From Natronorubrum aibiense (GTDB lineage Archaea > Halobacteriota > Halobacteria > Halobacteriales > Natrialbaceae): a stretch of 64,000 nucleotides of DNA. The position numbers and the translations under genes are program-made. Where the stretch lies: assembly GCF_009392895.1 (NCBI RefSeq), contig NZ_CP045488.1, positions 2,418,001-2,482,000 on the forward strand, written 5' to 3'. Of this stretch, positions 1 to 8,200 are shown piece by piece. The notes beneath the pieces were generated by a model. The model was not told where the DNA came from and did not search any database. It saw only the letters and a program-made list of their open reading frames with translations. Position 1 is the stretch's first letter. Every line of letters begins with the position of its first letter.

Positions 1-4
1 ATAG

Positions 5-247
5 ACCGGCATCGTCGGCCGACTCGTCGGCGCCGGTTCCGTGTTCGGACTGGCAGTGTGGGCGATCCTTCCGCTACTCGTCTTGCCCGTCTGGATCGAA
101 ACGACCGGCGGCGGGGCCGGTGATTTCCCGACGGCAGCCGCCGAGAGCCTCGGCGGGCACCTCCTGTTCGGAACCATCCTCGGGCTCGTCTTCGCGACGA
201 TCGTCGACCTCAGCGACCGACCGACGGAACGACCGCTCGAGGAGTGA
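5..247 (+). CDS. C-terminal part of a small membrane protein (start uncertain)
   Basis: The open frame runs to TGA at 245-247. It encodes a hydrophobic segment (FGLAVWAILPLLVLPVW), a soluble loop and a second hydrophobic segment (HLLFGTILGLVFATIVDL), ending in a charged tail. Coding character seems to continue upstream of the first GTG (position 41) to about position 5, but TAG lies in frame at 2-4. Either the gene starts at GTG 41 as a short two-helix protein, or this is the end of a longer gene broken by a stop or frameshift just before the window. I do not recognise a specific family. The arrangement resembles the last two helices of haloarchaeal four-helix membrane proteins. Confidence 0.5.
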   Translation, partial: TGIVGRLVGAGSVFGLAVWAILPLLVLPVWIETTGGGAGDFPTAAAESLGGHLLFGTILGLVFATIVDLSDRPTERPLEE

Positions 248-352
248 CGTGGCTCGCCGAATCGGTTTTTCGTTATCACGTCTCACCAGGGATCTATCAT
301 CGATGGCAAATGTAAGGGAACGGTTGACATAGCCCCGGTAGCTATCTCTAAC

Positions 353-727
353 ATGGAGCCGGAAGACCGGTCGTCTGATCGCTCGACGGCGACTCGAGAC
401 GCTATCGACGATGCGTTTCTGGCACTTCGGGACCGAAAGCGTCGCTTCGCGTGTTACTTCCTGCTCGAACACGAGACGGCGTCGCTTTCGGAGGTGGCCG
501 ACGTCGTGTCCGGGTGGATCCACACGGCCGACGGGAGACTCGTCGAGTCGCGGTGTCGTGACCGGTGTCATCTGCAGCTCCGACACGTGCACGTTCCGAC
601 GCTTGTCGAAACCGGCGTGATAGCGTACGACGACGAGGCGGAGACGCTCTCGCTGGCACCGTGTCGGGAACCCGTTCGTGAACTGATCGCGCGGGCCTGC
701 CGGAACGAAACCGGCTCGTGCACGTAA
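353..727 (+). CDS. DUF7344-type winged-helix protein
   Basis: A 124-residue acidic protein. After a charged N-terminus comes a helix-rich DNA-binding-like segment: DAFLALRDRKRRFACYFLLEH, then SLSEVADVVSGW, then LRHVHVPTLVETGVIAYDDEAETLSLAP. This order (length-sensing helix, recognition region, 'H.HvP.L...G.i.yd' wing) matches the haloarchaeal DUF7344 winged-helix family, whose members are presumed transcription regulators. It stands alone, 43 bases before a DICT-domain gene on the same strand, so the two may form one regulatory unit. The target is unknown. Confidence 0.75.
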   Translation: MEPEDRSSDRSTATRDAIDDAFLALRDRKRRFACYFLLEHETASLSEVADVVSGWIHTADGRLVESRCRDRCHLQLRHVHVPTLVETGVIAYDDEAETLSLAPCREPVRELIARACRNETGSCT

Positions 728-770
728 CTGCGCGGCGTCTACGCGCCGTGGATACTCGAGGCCCACCCCG

Positions 771-1490
771 ATGACACTCACCGACTGCTTTGCCCGGCTC
801 GAACCGCCGACGCGAACGGTGACGATCTACTCGCCACAGCCACAGCCCGACGTTGCCGACTGGTTTCAGACGGGCATCGACACCGTCGACTACCGGTCGC
901 TCCCGGACGTGACCGCACCAGAGCGGAGTTTCTTCGTCGTCCACGACGACGGGACGTTCGTTGCGGCCGTCGGCCTCGAGTCCGCCCGTGAGTTCCTCGA
1001 GCCGCCGATCCACGAGCCGTGGGCCGACGCGTTCGACGACGCCACGTACCGCCGTCTGGTCGACGTCTTCGAGTCCACGGTGTGGCACTCCCTCGAGCGG
1101 CGGCAACTGCTCGCCGTCAGTCGCGGGATCGAGAACCGAGCCTGGCAAGCCGGTAGTGGCACGCTCCGAGTCGGCTTCCAGAACGCGGCTGCCCTCGAAC
1201 CGATGGAACCGGTCTACACCCGTCTCGCCGCGGAAACGGCGCTCGACATCCACGTGTACATCGCCGACGAGTGGGACCGTCCGGCGATTCCCGGGGTGAC
1301 GATTCACACCGACGGCGGCGACGGAATCGGGTCGTTCTGGGTGCTCGTCTTCGACGGCGACGGCGATCCACTCCGAACCAGCGGGCTCATTGCCAGAGAG
1401 CGCAACAGCGGTGGGTTCGAGGGAGTGTGGTCCGACGAGCCACAGGTCGTTGCGCGACTCGAGCGAGCGCTGCAGGCGGCTGGCGACTGA
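771..1490 (+). CDS. DICT sensory domain-containing protein
   Basis: A 239-residue soluble protein starting at ATG 771. The whole length reads as a haloarchaeal DICT domain protein: N-terminal RTVTIYSPQPQPDVADWF, central 'ESTVWHSLERRQLLAVSRGIENRAW', a C-terminal strand/helix region with LDIHVYIADEW, and GSFWVLVFDGDGDPLRTSGLIARE. DICT domains (DIguanylate Cyclases and Two-component) are sensory modules. Here no output domain is attached, so it probably signals through a partner; the winged-helix gene just upstream is a candidate. Ligand unknown. Confidence 0.8.
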   Translation: MTLTDCFARLEPPTRTVTIYSPQPQPDVADWFQTGIDTVDYRSLPDVTAPERSFFVVHDDGTFVAAVGLESAREFLEPPIHEPWADAFDDATYRRLVDVFESTVWHSLERRQLLAVSRGIENRAWQAGSGTLRVGFQNAAALEPMEPVYTRLAAETALDIHVYIADEWDRPAIPGVTIHTDGGDGIGSFWVLVFDGDGDPLRTSGLIARERNSGGFEGVWSDEPQVVARLERALQAAGD

Positions 1491-1728
1491 CGACTGATTC
1501 AGTGCCAGATTCGGCGTCTTCGAACCGATTGCTCGTAACGAGTGGTTGTGGTGAAAGACGACAACAGAATCCTATCGCTGTCTCCGACTCAATATCTGAT
1601 TGATTTTCGCTCGGACCATCTTTTCGGTCCCAATCGGCTATTGTGGGGTCTCGATGTATATAATATATGATTTCTGCCACTGACGATGTTGAATCTTTAT
1701 TCGGTCGATTACCGCAATTACGTGTGCC

Positions 1729-3882
1729 ATGGTACCAAACACCAATGGTGGGCGTGAGAGCGTGCAACGAGTCTATCGGCGGCGCTTCATGCAAGCGGCG
1801 GCGACCGGAACGGCACTCGGACTGAGCGGTACTGTTCTCGGGCAAGCGGACGAGATTCAGTTGGGCGGCGAGACGAGTGGCTGGGTCGGCGAGGCACCGT
1901 CGGAGATCGAGAGAGAGACGAACCCGACGCTCACCCTCGAGGCGGGCAGCGACTACACGCTCACGTGGACGAACCTGGATGGCGCGTCGCATAATTTCGC
2001 GATCGAAGACGCGGACGGCAACGATCTCGTCGGGCCGACCGAGATCGTGTCGTCGGAAGGCGAGAGCCAGACCGTCGAATTCACCGCCACCGAGGAGATG
2101 AGCGAGTACTATTGTCAACCACACGCACAGTCGATGCGGGGCTCGATCGAACTCGCGGGGGCGGCCGACACGACGGCAGCGGCCGACGAACCGGATCCAC
2201 TCGACGTGCGGCGGATTTCGGTGCGCGATCTCGACAACTCGAACTACGAGATGCTGTATACGTACCGCAAACGTCGGGCGCTCGAGGTCCTCCTGTCGGA
2301 TCCCGAGATAAACGACACTGTCGGGAACTTCCTCTCGGGATTCGAAGCGTACGATCCGCACACGGACCGACTCGACTCGATCAGCGTCCAGGGGAGTCCG
2401 GACGTCGAGATCGAAGGCGGTATCGACGAGGGTGCCTTCGAGGTGACCGTCCGCGACCGGCAAGTCGCCTACGGCCTCGTCGATCGCCAGCACGACGAAC
2501 TCGTCGGAGCGACGCTGACCGAGCCACACGACGTCTCCTGGACCGCCTGGGAAGCCGACGACCTCGGCGAGGCTCGGCTGCGGACGGTGATCGACGATTC
2601 GCGCGTCCAAGAACACATCGACGGAAACGATTGGTACCCGCTGTTCAAGGTCGCCGAAGAGATCACGTCGGCTCGAGGAATCGAACACGCCGGCGTGAGC
2701 CCAGTCGTCCTCTTCGTCAAGGACGAAGACGATCTCGCCGCTGTCGCGGCGTACCTCGACGTTCGGGAGGACGAGGCTGGGGAGGTCGTCGACGTCGTTC
2801 GGATCGACGACTTCGTCGAGTTCCCGCCGAACGAATTGGCCGCACAGGTCGCCACGAGCGACGAGTCGGTGCTCGAGGACGTTCAGGACGTGCCCTTCGA
2901 ACAACGTCCGTGGTACACCGCCAACGATGGCTACCACCGGATGGAAGAGCCGGACGACTCCTTCGAGCGCTCCGGCTGGAGCATCGACTGGGAACCGCCG
3001 GGCGTCCACGGGATCACCGTCTCTGCGTCCTACGAGGGGAAGCCGGTGTTCGAAACCCTCGACGCGCCGGTGACCTACACGGGCTACATGCTGCCGCCGC
3101 GCGAGGGCCGAAACACGCGCGAGTGGTTCTTCCCGGACGACGAGCCCGTGTTCAACGGCGACCTGCTCTTCTGGGACATCCACAGCGTCGACTTCGGCGG
3201 TCCGGGCCCGCTCGGCGTCATCGAGTACCCCGAAGAGCCCGGTCGACCCGAAGGCTTCCGCTTCCGGTCGCACTACCACACGGGGGCTCACGGCCGCTCG
3301 AGCGAGGACTTCCACTCCGGCCACCGCTTCGGGCCGTACAACTACGATATCTCGTACGACTTCTACGACGACGGCGTCTTCATGCCCGTCTGGCGGCGAC
3401 AGGGGCCGGGGTTCATCACCGAGTACATCGGACAGGACGACGAGAAAGTCACCCAGCAGTACATCTCCTGTATCGCGATGGACGTGACGCCGGGCACGAC
3501 CGACGGCGTCGAGGTCGAACTCTTCGACGGGGACGAGTGGATTCGGGCGAGCGAGGAGTTCTACGTCGAAGGCGAACCCGGAATGATCGCGCGCTTTAGC
3601 AACCCCGACGGCTCCGAAACGATCGACCTACCGCTCGATCACGACAAGGAACTCGTCGTCGTCAGACGCACGGAGGGCGAGATTGGCGTCGAACAACGGA
3701 TCGACGACATGGACGTCGAGTCGGCGTTCTACCATCCGTCGCAGTACGTCGACGGCGAGTCGATTCAGGGCGAGCGCGTCCTCGTCTGGTTGCTGATGGA
3801 GGCGTCGACGGACCAGATGCCACACCCCGCCGGGACCACGTCGTTCGTCACCTTCGGCGAAGTAACCCTCTCGGGGTACTGA
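1729..3882 (+). CDS. Tat-exported cupredoxin fused to a copper amine oxidase-like domain
   Basis: 717 residues. A twin-arginine signal (RRRF at 17-20, then a hydrophobic stretch to about 39) predicts export by Tat. Residues about 45-142 form a plastocyanin/halocyanin-like domain with a complete type I copper set: His88, Cys129, His132, Met136. Residues about 160-717 resemble copper amine oxidases. The motif Asn-Tyr-Asp at 538-540, followed by ISYDFYDDG, matches the site where Tyr (here Tyr539) is converted to topaquinone, and the tail (MPHP...SFVTFGE) resembles the third copper-ligand region. The His-x-His copper pair expected about 37 residues after the Tyr appears as Gln576-Gln577-Tyr578. 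Amine oxidase activity is therefore doubtful; it may be a redox or binding protein. The start at ATG 1729 lies about 30 bases after TATA-like CTTTATT. Confidence 0.75.
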   Translation: MVPNTNGGRESVQRVYRRRFMQAAATGTALGLSGTVLGQADEIQLGGETSGWVGEAPSEIERETNPTLTLEAGSDYTLTWTNLDGASHNFAIEDADGNDLVGPTEIVSSEGESQTVEFTATEEMSEYYCQPHAQSMRGSIELAGAADTTAAADEPDPLDVRRISVRDLDNSNYEMLYTYRKRRALEVLLSDPEINDTVGNFLSGFEAYDPHTDRLDSISVQGSPDVEIEGGIDEGAFEVTVRDRQVAYGLVDRQHDELVGATLTEPHDVSWTAWEADDLGEARLRTVIDDSRVQEHIDGNDWYPLFKVAEEITSARGIEHAGVSPVVLFVKDEDDLAAVAAYLDVREDEAGEVVDVVRIDDFVEFPPNELAAQVATSDESVLEDVQDVPFEQRPWYTANDGYHRMEEPDDSFERSGWSIDWEPPGVHGITVSASYEGKPVFETLDAPVTYTGYMLPPREGRNTREWFFPDDEPVFNGDLLFWDIHSVDFGGPGPLGVIEYPEEPGRPEGFRFRSHYHTGAHGRSSEDFHSGHRFGPYNYDISYDFYDDGVFMPVWRRQGPGFITEYIGQDDEKVTQQYISCIAMDVTPGTTDGVEVELFDGDEWIRASEEFYVEGEPGMIARFSNPDGSETIDLPLDHDKELVVVRRTEGEIGVEQRIDDMDVESAFYHPSQYVDGESIQGERVLVWLLMEASTDQMPHPAGTTSFVTFGEVTLSGY

Positions 3883-3905
3883 CGACACCCACGCGGTCGA
3901 CTCGG

Positions 3906-3911
3906 TTTTTT
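3906..3911 (+). terminator. T-run terminator after the amine oxidase-like gene
   Basis: Six consecutive T residues 24 bases after the stop codon; archaeal transcription typically ends at such T runs without a stem-loop. Confidence 0.45.
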
Positions 3912-4042
3912 GATCGATGAACGGTGAGCGGCGACTCGAGACCGCTGCCGCTGGCGGTACTGTTCATCGAACAGAATACGGATCGGATGTGAACTACGCG
4001 GAGACGGTCGCGTCGCTCACGCGCTGTGACGCCTCTATTTCG

Positions 4043-4099
4043 AATCCCTCGTACGACTGCTGCTGCTCGCAGCAGAAGTGCGCGGACCGGGATTTGAAC
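4043..4099. repeat. Direct repeat copy 1: tRNA-Gly 3'-end remnant
   Basis: Positions 4079-4099 repeat exactly, over 21 bases, the 3' end of the intact tRNA-Gly gene (4197-4217). The preceding AATCCCTCGTACGA at 4043-4056 also recurs, with one mismatch, at 4149-4162. The pair resembles the nested tRNA-tail duplications left when integrative elements insert at tRNA 3' ends and are later lost. Confidence 0.7.
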
Positions 4100-4148
4100 T
4101 ACCCCTGAGAACCTCCTCGCTCCGCTCGCAGCACCGCAGTATACTACA

Positions 4149-4217
4149 AATCCCTCATACGAGTCCTTCGGCTCACGGGTTTGTTCGCCGCAGGAATGCG
4201 CGGACCGGGATTTGAAC
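4149..4217. repeat. Direct repeat copy 2, overlapping the tRNA-Gly 3' end
   Basis: Second copy of the repeat. It comprises AATCCCTCATACGA at 4149-4162, an unmatched 34-base spacer, and the 21-base exact match at 4197-4217, which is the 3' end of the functional tRNA-Gly gene. Only about 100 bases separate it from copy 1, so any element once between them is gone. Confidence 0.7.
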
Positions 4218-4267
4218 CCGGGCCATGAGCTTGGAAGGCTCAGGTCCTACCACTAGACCATCCGCGC
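4197..4267 (-). tRNA. tRNA-Gly (anticodon UCC)
   Basis: On the minus strand the acceptor stem GCGCGGA (4267-4261) pairs with TCCGCGC (4204-4198), and the discriminator is A (4197). The anticodon arm is TGAGC-CTTCCAA-GCTCA, giving anticodon UCC (Gly). The T arm is CGGG-TTCAAAT-CCCG. No intron, 71 bases, CCA not encoded. Confidence 0.95.
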
Positions 4268-4366
4268 CTATCTCCCGATTCTGGTTCCGTGTTTAAGATG
4301 CTTCCGTTTTCGTTCAACCCGCTCGAGTCGGCCATTCGTGTGTGACTGAATCGCGTATCGACCGAC

Positions 4367-5077
4367 TCACTCGTCGCATCCGTCCAGATCAGTCGTCGGT
4401 GCTCCGGACACCGTCGCATAGCAGTTGCCGCTCGAGAGCTCCCACTCGAGGACCTCGAGCGCGCTGGCCTCGAGGGCCGTCTCGAACTCCTCGGGGCTGT
4501 AGATGTGATAGAACCGGTCGACGGTCTCACCGCCCGGAAGGGTCCACTCGACCGTCGTATCGAACCCGTCCGTCTCGTCGAACGTGTCGTGAGCGGTCGA
4601 CCACACGCTGAGAAGCGCGCGACTGTCAGGAGCGAGCACACGCGCGAGTTCGTCGAGACTGTCCCGGCGCGCCTGCTGGGTCGGCAGGTGATGGAGCGTC
4701 GCGACGTAGACGGCGAGGTCGACGCTGTCGGCTGCAAGCGGCACTCGGGCGGCGTCGCCCTGACAGAGTGCGACGTCGAAGCCGTGCTCACGGGCGCGGT
4801 CGCGGCCGGTCTCGAGGAGGCCGCGACTGACGTCGAGCCCGACGACGCGCTCGCAGTGGGGGGCCAGCAGTTCGGCGTGGCGGCAGTTCCCACAGCCGAG
4901 ATCGAGCCCCGTGAGGGGAGCGTCGGCCTCGAGGTCGTCAGCGTACGTGTCGACGAACGCTTCGACTTCGGGCCAGGCGTACTCTCTGGTGGCGGCGAAG
5001 TGTGTGGCGATCCGATCGTACGTGTCGCGAACGGCGGCTCGTCGCGAGGGTGCGATGTGCTCCTGCTCCTCGGCCAT
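4367..5077 (-). CDS. TRM9/ABH8-like class I SAM-dependent tRNA methyltransferase
   Basis: 236 residues from the ATG at 5077 (MAEEQEHI...); the open frame extends nine codons further but the sequence there is poor. Motif I is LDLGCGNCRHAELL, motif II GLDVS, motif IV DLAVYVATLHHLPT, followed by RRDSLDELARVL and the terminal RFYHIYSPEEF. That set (HHL-x-T, RR near motif IV, R-x-YH-x-Y/F near the end) is characteristic of the TRM9 branch, which methylates wobble-uridine carboxymethyl groups in tRNA. Those enzymes act with Trm112, and a trm112-like gene lies at 13881. Function is inferred from family; the exact tRNA target is unknown. Confidence 0.75.
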   Translation of the reverse strand: MAEEQEHIAPSRRAAVRDTYDRIATHFAATREYAWPEVEAFVDTYADDLEADAPLTGLDLGCGNCRHAELLAPHCERVVGLDVSRGLLETGRDRAREHGFDVALCQGDAARVPLAADSVDLAVYVATLHHLPTQQARRDSLDELARVLAPDSRALLSVWSTAHDTFDETDGFDTTVEWTLPGGETVDRFYHIYSPEEFETALEASALEVLEWELSSGNCYATVSGAPTTDLDGCDE

Positions 5078-5272
5078 TGTCCGTCCTCGTCGGGGCACGC
5101 GCAAAAAGCGTTCGCAACGCTGTCACGCGCAGTCTGCCATCATAATCTCGGCCGAGTAAGTGGGGTACCGAAGCGGTGCTGTCGGGTCGCCGACGGTACG
5201 GCGAACCGTCCCGATCGATGATCCATCGTGCGTTACGTTGATACGGTGTGAGTGCGAACCGTCAGGTACGGA

Positions 5273-5743
5273 ATGAGGCGCGAGCACTTCACGTTAGATG
5301 TCAACAATGTCGGCTGGGTCGAGACCAACGGCGAACCGAGCAAACCCTCGGTATCGATCAACTTTACCGGCCCGGCGACGATGCTTCGCGAGCGCCTTAC
5401 CGGCCCTGATGGAGACGTTCTCGAGGCAGGAGAAACGGACGTTGCGCTCCGGCTGCAGGGCCCATTGGGCGACGATACCGCGGGTGTCGTCAGCGTCACC
5501 AACCGAGTGACCGGCGAGTTCATCCTCGAACTCAACGAGGACGCCGACGACGTCCTGACGTTTATTCAGGCCGCCCGAGGCTACGGTGAGACCGCACCCG
5601 AGGACGAAGGCCGCTACGAGGTCGAGATCAGTCTCGACGGCGACCGATTTGTCACCTACGACAAGCGGACGTTTCTCGTCTACGACGACGAAGGGGATCT
5701 CCTTCGCCAGCACAGTCTGATTCCCAGCGGCGTCGAACTCTAA
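5273..5743 (+). CDS. DUF5793 family protein
   Basis: 156 residues from ATG 5273 (MRREHFTLDVNNVGWVE). The conserved opening and the beta-rich body (VSINFTGPATMLRERL, then DVALRLQGPLGDDTAGVVSVTNRVTGEFILELN, then GRYEVEISLDGDRFVTYDKRTFLVYDDEGDLLRQHSLIPSGVEL) match the small soluble haloarchaeal family DUF5793. No catalytic motif or membrane segment is visible. It stands alone between a convergent methyltransferase gene and the ABC ATPase. Function unknown. Confidence 0.8.
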   Translation: MRREHFTLDVNNVGWVETNGEPSKPSVSINFTGPATMLRERLTGPDGDVLEAGETDVALRLQGPLGDDTAGVVSVTNRVTGEFILELNEDADDVLTFIQAARGYGETAPEDEGRYEVEISLDGDRFVTYDKRTFLVYDDEGDLLRQHSLIPSGVEL

Positions 5744-5793
5744 TCGGCGCTCGGTCGTTTTACCAGACTGGTAGCAACCGGCAGATATAAGTA

Positions 5794-5811
5794 TTTTAGG
5801 CACGCCTAAAA
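5794..5811. promoter_or_regulatory. Iron-box-like palindrome (DtxR/SirR-type operator)
   Basis: TTTTAGGCACGCCTAAAA is an 8+8 inverted repeat around a 2-base centre. It begins a few bases after a TATA-like AGATATAAG (5783-5791), over the expected transcription start of the ABC ATPase gene. TTTAGGC..GCCTAAA resembles the operators of haloarchaeal DtxR/SirR-family metal-dependent repressors. Iron-dependent repression is inferred. Confidence 0.7.
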
Positions 5812-5846
5812 CGAATGAACGCCGGCAGATGCCGGAGGGTCGATAA

Positions 5847-7007
5847 ATGTCGAAGGGACAACTGTTTACAACGGCGGGTGGAGAACAAACGGACTCACCG
5901 ACAGTACCGGCAGACGACGTCGTCCTCGAACTCGAGGGCGTCGGCAAACGGTACGGGTCCGAAGAGGTCATTCCACAACTCTCCTTGTCCGTCCACGACG
6001 GCGAAATTCTCACGCTGCTCGGCCCATCGGGCTGTGGCAAAACGACGACACTCCGGCTGATCGCTGGCCTCGAGAGACCAAACGCCGGACGCATTCGGTT
6101 GCAAGGCAACGACGTTGCCGGCAACGGTCGGTTCGTCCCGCCGGAAGAGCGTGGCGTCGGCGTCGTGTTCCAGGAGTTCGCCCTCTTTCCGCACCTGACC
6201 GCCCGTGAGAACGTCGCCTTCGGACTCCAAGAGTGGTCCGAAGCCGACCGCGACACCCGTGTCGACGAACTGCTCGAACTCGTCGGCCTCGAGTCGCAGG
6301 GCGAGGCATACCCAGACGAACTCTCCGGTGGGCAACAACAGCGGATCGCACTCGCCCGCTCGCTCGCCCCCGAACCCGAGATGCTGTTACTCGACGAACC
6401 GTTCTCGAATCTGGACGTCGACCTGCGCGTCGAGATGCGCGAGGAAGTTCGTCGGATCATCAAAGAAGCCGGGGTCACGGCTATCTCGGTCACTCACGAT
6501 CAGGAGGAGGCACTTTCGATCTCCGATCGCGTCGCCGTGATGAACGATGGCGATATCGAACAGGTTGACACCCCGCAGCAGGTCTTCCAGCAGCCGGAAT
6601 CCCGATTCGTCGCCGGCTTCCTCGGCCACGCGAGCTTCCTCTCCGGAGCAGTTCACGGCGACAGCGTCGACACCGCACTTGGCCGTGTGCTCCGGGACGA
6701 CGTCAACGGCCTCGCCCATCAGTACGACGGCTCTAACATCGACCTGCTCGTCCGCCCCGACGACGTGACCGCCTTCCCGGCCGAAGACGACGAGACCAAC
6801 GGCCGTGTCGTCTATCGTCGGTATCTCGGCCCGACGGTCCTCTATCGTGTGGAACTCGACTCGGGTGAAACGATCGAGTGTATGCACAACCACTCCGATC
6901 AACTCGACCTCGACGAGCGCGTCGCCGTCCGGGTCACCGCCGACCACGAACTCGCGTGGTTCCCGGTCGACCAGCGCGACGAAACGGCAGCCATCGCGTC
7001 GGACTGA
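5847..7007 (+). CDS. ABC transporter ATP-binding protein (iron(III)/spermidine-putrescine class)
   Basis: 386 residues from ATG 5847, with GGAGGG at 5834-5839 as ribosome site. Walker A is GPSGCGKT (59-66), the signature is LSGGQQQR (159-166), Walker B is MLLLDEPFSNLD (from 179), and the switch His is in ISVTHDQEEAL. A C-terminal TOBE-like domain (about 290-380) puts it in the FbpC/PotA subgroup that energises iron(III), thiamine or polyamine importers. No permease or binding-protein gene is adjacent, so it is an orphan ATPase that must partner with subunits encoded elsewhere. The palindrome at 5794-5811 suggests metal-responsive control and favours iron as substrate, but this is inference. 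Confidence 0.85.
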   Translation: MSKGQLFTTAGGEQTDSPTVPADDVVLELEGVGKRYGSEEVIPQLSLSVHDGEILTLLGPSGCGKTTTLRLIAGLERPNAGRIRLQGNDVAGNGRFVPPEERGVGVVFQEFALFPHLTARENVAFGLQEWSEADRDTRVDELLELVGLESQGEAYPDELSGGQQQRIALARSLAPEPEMLLLDEPFSNLDVDLRVEMREEVRRIIKEAGVTAISVTHDQEEALSISDRVAVMNDGDIEQVDTPQQVFQQPESRFVAGFLGHASFLSGAVHGDSVDTALGRVLRDDVNGLAHQYDGSNIDLLVRPDDVTAFPAEDDETNGRVVYRRYLGPTVLYRVELDSGETIECMHNHSDQLDLDERVAVRVTADHELAWFPVDQRDETAAIASD

Positions 7008-7161
7008 GCGTCGGTCGCCGCTCGTCGACGCCGCTCGCGCTTTCCGCTCGTCCCTTCGACGCTTTCGTCACCGCTCGAGCGAGTCGTCTCCCCGTCAGCC
7101 AACCTGACGACAGTTCTGACAAACACACAGGTTGATACGTTTTCACACCGAGTCGACCAGT

Positions 7162-7815
7162 ATGGCAGACAAGAACTGGCGTCGAGTTGCGTCCGGCTGT
7201 GGACTCGCCGCGCCGATCGTCGCGCTGGGAGCGATCGTTCTCGCGACACTGCTCGCCGCCCCGGAGACGTTCACCTGGCGCGAGCGAGCGCTCTCGGATA
7301 TGGGCCGCTACGGCACCCGGACGTTCGTGCTTTTCAACGGCGGGCTGATCGTCGGTGGCCTGCTCGGTATCCCCTTCGGCTGGCGACTCTGGGTGGGCAG
7401 TCGGACGGTATTCGAGCGGGTCGGGGTTATCGCGCTGTGGGCGGCGACCATCGGACTGGTCGGCGTCGGCGTCTTCTTTCTCGGTCACACCGCGTTCTAC
7501 CTCGAGACGAGCCTCCACGGGCCGGCCGCGCTGTTGTTTTTCGGACTCGCGCCGGTCGCACAGTGGCTCTACGGCACCGGGCTTGTGCTCGCCGACGAGC
7601 GCCGACTCGGACTCGCGTCCATCTGGCTCGGCCTGATCCACCCGCTTTGCTGGCTCGGCTGGATCCTGTCTCGAGTCGGGAGCGCCGACACCGGGGCGTG
7701 GTTCGCCGTCCCCGAGTTCGTCGCTGCAGTCGCGTTCGGGGGGTGGACCCTGCTCATCGCCGGCACGCGATGGCGACGTGACAGCGCCAGCAGAACCACG
7801 GTACCGCGCCGCTAA
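7162..7815 (+). CDS. DUF998-family membrane protein
   Basis: 217 residues from ATG 7162 (MADKNWRRV); ten further codons are open upstream but not convincing. Six hydrophobic segments can be counted: LAAPIVALGAIVLATLL; VLFNGGLIVGGLLGI; VGVIALWAATIGLVGVGVFF; AALLFFGLAPVAQWLYG; LASIWLGLIHPLCWLGWIL; and VAAVAFGGWTLLIAG. The motif ERALSDMGRYGT after the first helix, and the overall layout, match the DUF998 integral-membrane family. Role unknown; no operon partner. Confidence 0.8.
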   Translation: MADKNWRRVASGCGLAAPIVALGAIVLATLLAAPETFTWRERALSDMGRYGTRTFVLFNGGLIVGGLLGIPFGWRLWVGSRTVFERVGVIALWAATIGLVGVGVFFLGHTAFYLETSLHGPAALLFFGLAPVAQWLYGTGLVLADERRLGLASIWLGLIHPLCWLGWILSRVGSADTGAWFAVPEFVAAVAFGGWTLLIAGTRWRRDSASRTTVPRR

Positions 7816-7884
7816 CTGCCCGTGACGGGTTTTGCGACTGCAGCGCACACAACGCTTAAATCGAAACCGTTCATACAACGGTGT

Positions 7885-8163
7885 ATGCATAAAGACGAAC
7901 TCCTCGAGCTCCACGAAGAACTCGTCGTCATCATGGAGCACTTCTCCCAGCGAGAGGACGTCGACGAGGAACTCTTCGAGCCGTACCACGAGCTCGACGT
8001 CGATCCATCGCACGTCCACAAATCGAAGAGCGAACACAAACACGCCGTCTTCATCCTCGGGAACGCCCTCGCGAAGGGCATGAGCGATGACGAGTTCTCG
8101 AGCGCCGGCCGAATCGGCAAGCGGATGAAAGAACTCGCCGAGGACGCCGAGTCGAAAATCTAG
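7885..8163 (+). CDS. UPF0058 family protein
   Basis: 92 residues from ATG 7885 (MHKDELLELHEELVVIMEHF). The charged, helical, His-rich protein (FEPYHELDVDPSHVHKSKSEHKHAVFILG) matches the archaeal UPF0058 family. The open frame extends 21 codons upstream, but the conserved start is MHKDE and a TATA-like CTTAAATC lies about 28 bases before it, consistent with a leaderless mRNA. Function unknown; the His cluster could bind metal. Confidence 0.85.
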   Translation: MHKDELLELHEELVVIMEHFSQREDVDEELFEPYHELDVDPSHVHKSKSEHKHAVFILGNALAKGMSDDEFSSAGRIGKRMKELAEDAESKI

Positions 8164-8200
8164 GCGAAACGTATTTATTTCAGTTCCGGCTTGTTGAACT

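Larger units (their letters stand above)
3883..4196. other. Intergenic stretch with terminator-like T run and tRNA-derived repeats
   Basis: No convincing gene. A run of six T at 3906-3911 follows the amine oxidase-like gene and probably ends its transcript. The rest holds two copies of a tRNA-Gly 3' end with flanking sequence (see the repeat entries). A 63-codon open frame at 3917-4108 crosses the first copy and is rejected as coding. Confidence 0.5.

Noticed and set aside
1387-3324. 645-codon open frame on the minus strand opposite the amine oxidase-like gene
   Set aside because: It mirrors the codon pattern of the plus-strand gene, is rich in Arg and Val without recognisable motifs, and the plus strand has clear domains.
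3917-4108. 63-codon frame after the amine oxidase-like gene
   Set aside because: It reads through the tRNA-derived repeat and has no haloarchaeal protein character.
4043-4217. CRISPR-like reading of the repeat pair
   Set aside because: Only two imperfect copies, derived from a tRNA end, with no cas genes.
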